Below are positions 35,982 through 43,961 of a stretch of DNA of 64,000 nucleotides, piece after piece. A program made the translations under genes and the position numbers. Under the pieces are notes generated by a model. The model worked only from the letters and a program-made list of their open reading frames with translations, was not told the DNA's origin and did not search any database. The DNA comes from Clostridiales bacterium (GTDB lineage Bacteria > Bacillota > Clostridia > Christensenellales > CAG-138), in assembly GCA_024698505.1 (NCBI GenBank), contig JAILRE010000028.1, positions 1 to 64,000 of the forward strand, read 5' to 3'. Each line of letters starts with the position of its first letter. Within the stretch, counting starts at the first letter, position 1.

Positions 35982-37748
35982 ATGGAAAAGAAAAAGGTAC
36001 AGCAGAAGAAGAAAAACAACAAGGGCCTTGTGGCGTTTACCGCCATCGCTCTCGTGCTCGCGATCGCTCTCGGCGCGATAGTCTATCTCCCGAAGCTCCT
36101 CAAGAAGAACAACGATCCCATCGAAGTTCTTACCACGAGCACGCCCTCGCCCATCCCCACCGACAGTCAGGGCGTACCCATCGTGACCGCGGCTCCCACC
36201 GATATCGACGTTACGCCCACTGAGGAAGTGACCGTCGTCGCCAAGAACAATTACGCGGTAAGCTGCTCCAATCCCTACGTCACGGCGATCGGCATGAACA
36301 TACTCGAAAACGGAGGCAACGCCGTCGACGCGATAGTCGCCATGAGCTTCGCCCTCGGCGTGCTCGAGCCCTACGCTTCCGGCGTGGGCGGAGGCGGCGG
36401 CATGCTCGTCTACGATCCCGCTACCGGCGAGAGCACCTTCTACGATTACCGCGACGCGGCCTGCTCCAACATCAACACCCCGCTCGGCAAGGTAGGCCTT
36501 CCCGGATTCGTGCTCGGCATGGAGACGGTCAGCAAGAACCACGGCAAGCTCGATTGGGGCTCCCTGATACAGCCCGCCATCGAGTATGCGGAGAACGGCT
36601 TCGCCATCTCTCCCAGCTTCGCAAGGCATCTTCAGTCCTCCAGGAGCAAGCTCAGCAGCAAGAGGAACCCCCAGTTCTTCAACGGCAGCAGGCTCCTCGT
36701 TGAGGGCGAGACCATCTATCAGCTCGACCTGGCCGACACCTACCGCAAGATCCAGAGATACGGCAGCACCGTCTTCTATCACGGCGCGATCGCCGAGCAT
36801 ATCATTGCGAACACCAAGCTCGAGCAGCAGGATTTCGATATGTACCAGGTGCAGGTGCGCACTCCGGTCACCGGAACGTACCTCGGCAACACCATAGTTT
36901 CCGCGCCCGCGCCCTTCTCCGGCACGACGCTCATCCAGATGCTCTCCATAGCGGAGAAGATCAACTACACCGATTATGACGACGACGTGGTCGCTTACGC
37001 CAAGGTCATGGCTTCGCTCTCCACGGTCACCCTCAAGGACCGTCTTAAGAGCATCTGCGATCCCGCCTACCATACCGTTCCCGCGAACCTCCTCTCCGAG
37101 GATCATATCAACAAGCTCCTCGAGAAGGTCAAGGCCGGCGCCGTCGAGTACATCGACGAGGATCCCGAGCACACCAGCACGACGCATATCTCCGTCATCG
37201 ACGCGAACGGCATGATGGCTTCCGCCACGAACACCCTTTCCGACTTCTTCGGCATCGGCGTTTACGTTGACGGCTTCTTCATGAACGACACCATGGTCAC
37301 CTCCAGCAAGGAGACCATCGCCAGGAACTACTGCCAGCGCGGTCAGCGCCCACGTTCCTTCGCGATGCCCACCTTCATCTTCTGCCAGGACGGCTCCAAG
37401 CTCGTTCTCGGCTCCTCCGGCGGCGACAGGATCCCCCAGACCGTAATGCAGATAATCGTCCGCTATTTCCAGGGCGAATCCCTGCAGGAGGCCTGCGACC
37501 GTCCCCGTCTGTTCATCCAGGGCTATATCTACCGAATCGAGGATTCCAAGACGATAGACCCGGAGGGCAAGATCAGCAAGAGCGGCTTCTACAATGTCGG
37601 CTTCTCCAGCAACGAGTTCTTCGGCGCGTTCAACGCTGTCGGAGTCGATAAGGACGGCAAGGCCTTCGGCGCGTCCGACGGGCGAAGGTACGGCTCCTTC
37701 TCCTCCGCGGACGGCGAGAACATCCCGGACGAGGAGAACGACGGCTGA
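35982..37748 (+). CDS. Membrane-anchored gamma-glutamyltransferase (CapD/PgsD-like)
   Basis: N-terminal TM and Pro/Thr linker, then NPYVTAIGMNILENGGNAVDAIVAMSFALGVLEPYASGVGGGGGMLVYD and putative nucleophile region EDPEHTSTTHISVIDANGMMASATNTLSDFFG. Confidence 0.92.
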   Translation: MEKKKVQQKKKNNKGLVAFTAIALVLAIALGAIVYLPKLLKKNNDPIEVLTTSTPSPIPTDSQGVPIVTAAPTDIDVTPTEEVTVVAKNNYAVSCSNPYVTAIGMNILENGGNAVDAIVAMSFALGVLEPYASGVGGGGGMLVYDPATGESTFYDYRDAACSNINTPLGKVGLPGFVLGMETVSKNHGKLDWGSLIQPAIEYAENGFAISPSFARHLQSSRSKLSSKRNPQFFNGSRLLVEGETIYQLDLADTYRKIQRYGSTVFYHGAIAEHIIANTKLEQQDFDMYQVQVRTPVTGTYLGNTIVSAPAPFSGTTLIQMLSIAEKINYTDYDDDVVAYAKVMASLSTVTLKDRLKSICDPAYHTVPANLLSEDHINKLLEKVKAGAVEYIDEDPEHTSTTHISVIDANGMMASATNTLSDFFGIGVYVDGFFMNDTMVTSSKETIARNYCQRGQRPRSFAMPTFIFCQDGSKLVLGSSGGDRIPQTVMQIIVRYFQGESLQEACDRPRLFIQGYIYRIEDSKTIDPEGKISKSGFYNVGFSSNEFFGAFNAVGVDKDGKAFGASDGRRYGSFSSADGENIPDEENDG

Positions 37749-37823
37749 TAATTTGAGCGTTCAAAGCCCCTTCATTCAGCATGAGGGGGCTTTTTTCGCG
37801 TCCGTTTGCGGGGCCGATTGGCT

Positions 37824-37852
37824 TTGACATAAGTCCGCCGCTGTGGTACAAT
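37824..37852 (+). promoter_or_regulatory. Sigma-A promoter
   Basis: TTGACA-N17-TACAAT upstream of the 37883 lipoprotein gene. Confidence 0.75.
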
Positions 37853-37882
37853 CAAAACATATCCGACCTAAGGAGTTAATCA

Positions 37883-38503
37883 ATGAAGCGTTTTTTGATT
37901 GCGGCTGTGATAATATCGGCTTTATGGGCGATAATTTTCTGCGGCTGCGGGAAGGAACCCGGCAAGGATCCGGTATCTCCCACCGAAGAGACGGCGACCG
38001 AAGCGCCGCTTGTCGATGAAAAGGTGATCGAGCTCGCCGCGGCTTTCAGGCTTTTCGGCGGCGTCGACGCGCAGACCGGCCTTGATCTTGGCCGTCTGGA
38101 GCATTTCGTCTACTGCATGTACACCTCTTCGCTTGAGGAATGCGAGCTCGAGGGCTACGGCAGGGTGTCGGTCGAGACCGCGGACGCGATGATAAACGCC
38201 GTACTGGGAGTGGATCCCAAGGGCATACTCCGCACCGAGTACGATCCCACCAAGGAGCAGGAGCTCTTCTGCCTCAATTCGTATTACTACGTCCGCAGGA
38301 CGGACGGCTCCGGCTTCAGGTATGAGATAAAGTCGGACGAAGAGGTCAAGAACGACAAGGGAGAGGTCCAAGGCAGGGAGGTCAGCGTGAACGTATTCGA
38401 AGGCGACGAGCTCGAGTCCGTTCTCGTCATGAAGCTGCTACCGCCGGAGGAAGGCGCGCTTTATTACCGCGTCGTCGGCTGCGAAGTCCGGTTTACAAAG
38501 TAA
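37883..38503 (+). CDS. Hypothetical lipoprotein
   Basis: MKRFLIAAVIISALWAIIFCGCGKEPGKDPVSPTEETATEAP...: lipobox-like signal and short Pro/Thr linker. Confidence 0.65.
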   Translation: MKRFLIAAVIISALWAIIFCGCGKEPGKDPVSPTEETATEAPLVDEKVIELAAAFRLFGGVDAQTGLDLGRLEHFVYCMYTSSLEECELEGYGRVSVETADAMINAVLGVDPKGILRTEYDPTKEQELFCLNSYYYVRRTDGSGFRYEIKSDEEVKNDKGEVQGREVSVNVFEGDELESVLVMKLLPPEEGALYYRVVGCEVRFTK

Positions 38504-38541
38504 GGCCCGATCACTCGGAACGCATATCAGGAGGAAATGAA

Positions 38542-39531
38542 ATGGGCAGGATGAATCTGCTTTCCAACTGCATCAACAAGACCACGGGCGCCGTGGAGGG
38601 CTTCTGCCTCGTAAAGACGGTGCAGGTAAGGAACAACGTAAAGGGCGCCGATTATCTCGATTTCGTACTGGCCGACCGCGGCGGCGAGATAAACGCCAAG
38701 CTCTGGGATTACCAGGCCGCCGTGCACGGCGCGTTCGCATCGGGCGATATAATAAAGGTGCGCGGCACGATCAATCTCTGGAAGGACGTCGAACAGCTCA
38801 AGATCGACCGCATCCGCCACAAGAGGGCGGACGACGATATCGACATGAGCGAGATAGTCGCAAGCTCCCCCGTGAACGGGGAGGAGATGTTCGACCGCAT
38901 CTATGAATTCGCGGGCACTTTCGGCGACGCGGACCTGACCCGCCTGACGCAGTATCTTCTGAGGGGCAGGAAGGAGAAGATCGCCGCGTATCCCGCCGCG
39001 CTGAGGCTCCATCACGCCGAAAGGAACGGCCTCATGTTCCATACGGGGACCATGCTCGAGGTGGCGAAGAAGATAGTCGAGGTCTACAAGCCCCTCTATC
39101 CCGAGCTTTCGAGCGATCTCGTCTACTGCGGCGTGATACTGCACGACATCGCCAAGACGGAGGAGCTCGAGGTGAGCGATCTTGGCATCGCGACGGCTTA
39201 CAGCACGCGCGGCCAGCTCATGGGGCATATCAATATGGGCGTTTCGATGGTCGAACAGGCCGCTGCGGAGCTTCAGCTCTCCGAGGAGCTGACCACGCTC
39301 GTATCCCACATACTGCTCTCGCATCACGGGGTACCCGATTTCGGCTCCCCGAAATACCCGATGTTCCCAGAGGCGGAGATCGTTTCGAGCATAGACATGC
39401 TCGACGCGCGCATGTTCGAGATGTACGACGCGCTTGGCTCCGTAAAGGTGGGCGAATTCACGGAACGCCAGTGGGCGATGGACAACCGCCAGCTTTACAG
39501 GCACGGCCACGGCGTGATCAAGGAAGACTGA
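38542..39531 (+). CDS. OB-fold plus HD-domain 3'-5' exoribonuclease, YhaM-like
   Basis: OB-like N-terminus (YLDFVLADRGGEINAKLWDY) and HD domain (LMFHTGTMLEVAKKIVEVY...VYCGVILHDIAKTEEL...HILLSHHGVPDFGSPKYPMFPEAEIVSSIDMLDARM). Confidence 0.87.
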   Translation: MGRMNLLSNCINKTTGAVEGFCLVKTVQVRNNVKGADYLDFVLADRGGEINAKLWDYQAAVHGAFASGDIIKVRGTINLWKDVEQLKIDRIRHKRADDDIDMSEIVASSPVNGEEMFDRIYEFAGTFGDADLTRLTQYLLRGRKEKIAAYPAALRLHHAERNGLMFHTGTMLEVAKKIVEVYKPLYPELSSDLVYCGVILHDIAKTEELEVSDLGIATAYSTRGQLMGHINMGVSMVEQAAAELQLSEELTTLVSHILLSHHGVPDFGSPKYPMFPEAEIVSSIDMLDARMFEMYDALGSVKVGEFTERQWAMDNRQLYRHGHGVIKED

Positions 39532-39562
39532 TAACCTATTTTATCCGAAAGGGGGCGGGCCC

Positions 39563-42004
39563 ATGAAAAAAGCAACGGCGCTTCTTTTGTTGGCCGCGCT
39601 CCTTTTTGCGTTCTCTGCGGGCTGCGGAAGGCGCGTTCAGCCCCCGCCCGCGCGGCCCACGGCGAAGCCCGCTCCGACGGAGCTGCCCACCGAAAGGCCG
39701 CCCATACCGGACGACGCTCCGCAGTACACCTATACCGCGGCGTTCGACAGCATGGCTTCCTGCTGGGATCCGCACAGGCTGAAAACGAAGGAGGACGGCG
39801 TCGTATCGAGCTTCCTCACCTCGCCCCTCGTCGCGAGAGTCGAGACCGACACCGAGGCGCGCGAGTACGAGTGGGTCTTCGAGATGGCGGAGAATATCGA
39901 GGACGTCACCTTCACGAACCGCGGCTATCTTGAAAAATACGGCTGCGAGCTCGGCGGAGTACCGAAAGGCAGCGTCAATTCGGGCTACGTTTTCCGTATA
40001 ACGCTCAGGCCCTCCGTCTGGGAGGACGGGACCCCCGTGACCGCCGATTCGTTCATCTATTCAATGCGCCGCCTGCTGGATCCCGCGCTCGGCAATCCCG
40101 GCGCGGAGGCTTTCGTAAAGGGCCCCGCCGCGATAGCGGGAGGGGAGAGCTATTATGTTTCCGGCAGGGAGGTATTGAGGGAGAACGCAGGATCCGAGCT
40201 CTACTCGTTCGATAAACTGAAAAAGGACGCGGACGGCTTTTATAAAGCGCCCTCGGGCGAAAGGGTTTACTGGGCGGTGGATTATCCGCTCGGCGTCTGG
40301 CTGGACGGCGGGACCCCGAAGGAGCTCGTCGCGGCATACGGCGAGGCGTTCTTCCCGATGGACAAATGGAACGAACTGCTGAAGCTGACGGGCAGCAACG
40401 GCCTCGCGCCTGTCACTGACGAGACCTACGCCCTGATGAGCGCGCTCTTCTCCCCGGAGGACGGGAGCGAGCTGCCCTATTTCCTCATCATAGCGGGGAG
40501 CCCGAAGAAGCTCGATTTCGATAAGACCGTCGGCATCTGCAAGGTCGACGAGCTGGTATTCGATTACGTCTGCGGAGCCCGCGCAACGACGGAAGAGGTC
40601 TATTCCCTTCTTTCCCGCAGCTGGCTCGTTTACGAGCCGTACTGCGAAAAGGGCGCGTACGGCACTTCTCCCGATAACACCATGAGCTGCGGTCCGTACA
40701 GGCTCGTCCAATCCGGAGCGGGCAGGATACTGCTCGAAAGGAACCCCAACTGGTACGGCTGGGAGACCGCGCAGAACGGCGATCTCATATCCTTCACGGG
40801 CTTCCACGTCAACGGCGAGCACCTGAGGCGCTTCGAAACGACGAGAGTCGAATTCGTAAGGCTCACCTCCGCCGCGGCGAGGGAGGGCTTCCTTTCGGGA
40901 AGGCTGACGGAATGGACGCCCGAAGCGGGGGATATAGAGGAGCACCGAAGGAGCGAAAGGCTCCGTATAAAGGGAAACACGGATACGGTTTGCCTTCTGA
41001 TAAACGCGGACGCTTCGGCTCTCGCGGATCTCGATCTCAGGGGAAACGTCAATTCGTCCGTGCTGGGGAACCTCAATTTCCGCCGCGCGCTTGAGATCTG
41101 CATCGACCGCGCCGAAGCCGCGAAGCTCACGGCGGGATATTCCCCCTGCCTCGGGCTGATCAATGAAAACTGCCTCGTCGACAAGGCCGAAGCCTCGCGC
41201 TTCTATCGCGATACCGAGCAGGCAATGCAGGCGCTCTGCGATCATTATGGTGCGGAGTTCGGCGAGGGCGCGGGATATGCAACGCTCGAAGCGGCTTACG
41301 AAAGCCTTACGGGCTTCGATCCCGTCTTTGCAGGTGAGATAATGCGCACCGCGTGCGAGGAGCTTGCGGCCGAGGGGCTTTATACCGAGGGCGCCGAGAT
41401 ATTAATAAGGGTCGCGTGGTCGCAGGGGGATCTCACCGCCGCGGACGGCGCGCTCTGCGAGCTGATATCCGATTACATGAGCGCTGCCGCCGCCGATTCC
41501 GGCTTCGGCAGGATCACTCTCGTTCCCATGGGGCACGTCAAGGATCCCGCGTCTGCGGTCTCCCGCGGGGAGTACGCGATGGGGCTGTACACCTTCTCGG
41601 GCGAAGATGCGTTCCGCTCGCTCGGAGTATTCCTCGATCCCGAGGATCCGGGCTTCGTCCCCACAGGCGCGGCCTGTTCCGAGCCCGCCTCGATAAACGT
41701 CGGCTCTGCGGACGTGACCATGACGAGGCAGGAATGGGAGGCTTCGCTGACTTTCCCGGGGAGGTACGCCGACGCCGAAGCGGATACGCGCCTTACGATA
41801 CTTGCCGAGCTTGAAAGACAGTGCCTTGAAAGACGCTCCTGCATACCGCTCTTTTCGGGAGCGGAGGCAAGGATGCTCTCGGAAAAGGCGCAGTCCGTAT
41901 CCGACGATCCGGGCGGCGGCCTCTGCTTCGGCTGCTTCGAACTGCTCGCCTACAACTATAACGACGCGGAATGGGAGGAGCGCCTCGCCGCCGCGGAGGA
42001 ATGA
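39563..42004 (+). CDS. ABC-type peptide-binding lipoprotein (SBP family 5)
   Basis: MKKATALLLLAALLFAFSAGCGRRVQPPPARPTAKPAPTELPTERPP...YTYTAAFDSMASCWDPHRLKTKEDG...VFRITLRPSVWEDGTPVTADSFIYSMRRLLDPAL: OppA-like fold. Confidence 0.85.
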   Translation: MKKATALLLLAALLFAFSAGCGRRVQPPPARPTAKPAPTELPTERPPIPDDAPQYTYTAAFDSMASCWDPHRLKTKEDGVVSSFLTSPLVARVETDTEAREYEWVFEMAENIEDVTFTNRGYLEKYGCELGGVPKGSVNSGYVFRITLRPSVWEDGTPVTADSFIYSMRRLLDPALGNPGAEAFVKGPAAIAGGESYYVSGREVLRENAGSELYSFDKLKKDADGFYKAPSGERVYWAVDYPLGVWLDGGTPKELVAAYGEAFFPMDKWNELLKLTGSNGLAPVTDETYALMSALFSPEDGSELPYFLIIAGSPKKLDFDKTVGICKVDELVFDYVCGARATTEEVYSLLSRSWLVYEPYCEKGAYGTSPDNTMSCGPYRLVQSGAGRILLERNPNWYGWETAQNGDLISFTGFHVNGEHLRRFETTRVEFVRLTSAAAREGFLSGRLTEWTPEAGDIEEHRRSERLRIKGNTDTVCLLINADASALADLDLRGNVNSSVLGNLNFRRALEICIDRAEAAKLTAGYSPCLGLINENCLVDKAEASRFYRDTEQAMQALCDHYGAEFGEGAGYATLEAAYESLTGFDPVFAGEIMRTACEELAAEGLYTEGAEILIRVAWSQGDLTAADGALCELISDYMSAAAADSGFGRITLVPMGHVKDPASAVSRGEYAMGLYTFSGEDAFRSLGVFLDPEDPGFVPTGAACSEPASINVGSADVTMTRQEWEASLTFPGRYADAEADTRLTILAELERQCLERRSCIPLFSGAEARMLSEKAQSVSDDPGGGLCFGCFELLAYNYNDAEWEERLAAAEE

Positions 42005-42162
42005 CCGATATTTGACGCCTCGGCTCCCCTCGTTCAAAGAGGGGGGCCGAGCGTTTCATGTAAAGCTGGCGCAAAGGATCATATATTTTGATGCCGGTGC
42101 TATTTTTTGTATTTTTTCCCGTCCTGTATAGTGAAGGATCCTTTAGAAAGGAATAGGGGGAT

Positions 42163-42732
42163 ATGGACGACATAAAGCTGTTGGAGCTTTATTTCAACCG
42201 AGATGAGGAAGCAATAAAGCAAACCCACGTAAAATACGGGGATTACTGCTTTGCGGTTGCTAACAACATACTTTCAAACAGAGAGGATGCGGAGGAATGC
42301 GTCAACGACACCTATTTGAAGGCATGGAACAGCATACCGCCGCAGCGACCCAAGGTGTTAAGGCTGTTCCTTGCGAGGATCGCCCGCAATATGTCGCTTG
42401 ACCGTTATGAAAAGCGAATGACTCAAAAGCGCGGAGGCGGGGAAACGGAGCTTGCCATTGAGGAGCTTTCCGAATGCATAGGGGGCTCGGCAAGCGTTGA
42501 GGGCGAGATAATGAAGAAGGAACTCGAAAACACGGTCAAACGATTCATTAAAAGCCTGAACGAGAGAGACCGCACGGTTTTCCTGCGAAGATACTTCTAT
42601 TTGGAACCAAACCCAAAGATAGCCCAAAGACTTGACATGAGCTCGGACAGTATTGCCGCCGTCCTGAACCGTATTCGAAAGAAACTGAGGAAATACCTTG
42701 AAAAGGAGGGTTATTTCAATGAAAGGCAATGA
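42163..42732 (+). CDS. Sigma-70 family (ECF-type) RNA polymerase sigma factor
   Basis: MDDIKLLELYFNRDEEAIKQTHVKYGDYCFAVANNILSNREDAEECVNDTYLKAWNSIPPQRP...FIKSLNERDRTVFLRRYFYLEPNPKIAQRLDMSSDSIAAVLNRIRKKLRKYLEKEGY. Confidence 0.92.
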   Translation: MDDIKLLELYFNRDEEAIKQTHVKYGDYCFAVANNILSNREDAEECVNDTYLKAWNSIPPQRPKVLRLFLARIARNMSLDRYEKRMTQKRGGGETELAIEELSECIGGSASVEGEIMKKELENTVKRFIKSLNERDRTVFLRRYFYLEPNPKIAQRLDMSSDSIAAVLNRIRKKLRKYLEKEGYFNERQ

Positions 42733-43789
42733 TCTGCTGAGAGCGATCGGCGCTGCCGAGGATGCGGATCTTATCCTTGCCGAAAGCGCTTCGAAGAAAA
42801 AAGCATGGGGCGGATACCGCTATATCTGGGCGGCAGCGGCGGCTGCGGTATTGGTACTCGCGCTTGCCGTCGTGCCCAAGCTGATAAAAAAACCGAACGA
42901 CGATCATCATGCATTTGTTCCGACTGAGGATCCCACACAGGGGGCGCAGCTGCCTGCGCAGCATACAACGGAAGCGGCGCTGTCCGCGGAACCCGGCTCC
43001 GAACACCCCACGCAGCCCGCTGTCACGATCGCGCCAACGGAATATGTGACGGATGGCCCCACAAGTCTCCCCACCGATGATCCGACCGACGCGCCCACTG
43101 CGCCGCCTACTGCAAGGCCCACGGATGTTCCCACCGAGAGACCTACCGCGGCTCCCACGGAACGCCCGACCGAGAGACCGACAGCAGTTCCCACGGAACG
43201 ACCGACCGAGAGACCGACAGCTGCGCCCACTCAGCGTCCGACGGAAAGGCCGACAGCTCAGCCCACAGAGAAACCCACACCCGGTCCCACGCCCGTTCCT
43301 ACGGAAACTCCGACGGAGGATCCCACGCCCACTCCGACGGTTGCCGTTGCGACAGACGCGCCTCTCTTCGACGAGTTCTCGTCAGAAGAAGAGCTCGTTG
43401 AGAGGATCAGGATGGGCGGAGGCGTATACGATTCCATCCGATACTTCTATGCGCCGAAGCGCGCTCCCGAGGGGGCAGCCCTTAGCGGGATCGTCGTTTC
43501 GAACGTTGGGATAAGCTTCTCTTACAGCTCCCAAGACGGCTCCCTGCACTATGAATTCATGTGGCTGTGGAATACCGATCCGGATGAGTACATCGAAAGA
43601 TTCATCAGAAGCGGCGTACAGTATGAGAAGCTCGGCAGATACTATACCTATTATGCCGATCAGCTGAGCAGTCAGCCCTCCGTGCTTTGGAAGCAGGACG
43701 GCGCAATGCTCTTTGCTTCGGTGCCGCCCGATCCGACGCTCGAGGAGCTTGAATACTTCTGCGATGCAAGATTGGTTAGGATCGATTGA
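42719..43789 (+). CDS. Anti-sigma-like membrane protein with long Pro-Thr repeat stalk
   Basis: MKGNDLLRAIGAAEDADLILAESASKKKAWGGYRYIWAAAAAAVLVLALAVVPKLIKKPND...PTERPTERPTAAPTQRPTERPTAQPTEKPTPGPT...; overlaps the sigma gene. AAGGAGG RBS. Confidence 0.8.
   Translation: MKGNDLLRAIGAAEDADLILAESASKKKAWGGYRYIWAAAAAAVLVLALAVVPKLIKKPNDDHHAFVPTEDPTQGAQLPAQHTTEAALSAEPGSEHPTQPAVTIAPTEYVTDGPTSLPTDDPTDAPTAPPTARPTDVPTERPTAAPTERPTERPTAVPTERPTERPTAAPTQRPTERPTAQPTEKPTPGPTPVPTETPTEDPTPTPTVAVATDAPLFDEFSSEEELVERIRMGGGVYDSIRYFYAPKRAPEGAALSGIVVSNVGISFSYSSQDGSLHYEFMWLWNTDPDEYIERFIRSGVQYEKLGRYYTYYADQLSSQPSVLWKQDGAMLFASVPPDPTLEELEYFCDARLVRID
43060..43350 (+). repeat. In-frame tandem repeat encoding (PTERPTERPTAx)n
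   Basis: Degenerate 36 bp units (e.g. ...gttcccacggaacgaccgaccgagagaccgacagc...) within the 42719 CDS. Confidence 0.75.
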
Positions 43790-43961
43790 TACGGAAGGAG
43801 ACCCGAGAAAACCTCGGGCCTCTTTCTTTTTGCAGGTCCTTTGCATCTTCTTCCCGTTGACGAACAACAATAATGTGGTATAATAAACTGATTTTATATT
43901 GCTTTATCCGTTTTCGGATGAAGAGGAAGGAAGCCCTTTCATTCGGGGCGAAAGGATCTAT

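Noticed and set aside
42907-43230. Minus-strand VGLSVGRSVG repeat protein
   Set aside because: Reverse reading of the Pro-Thr repeat region of the 42719 CDS.
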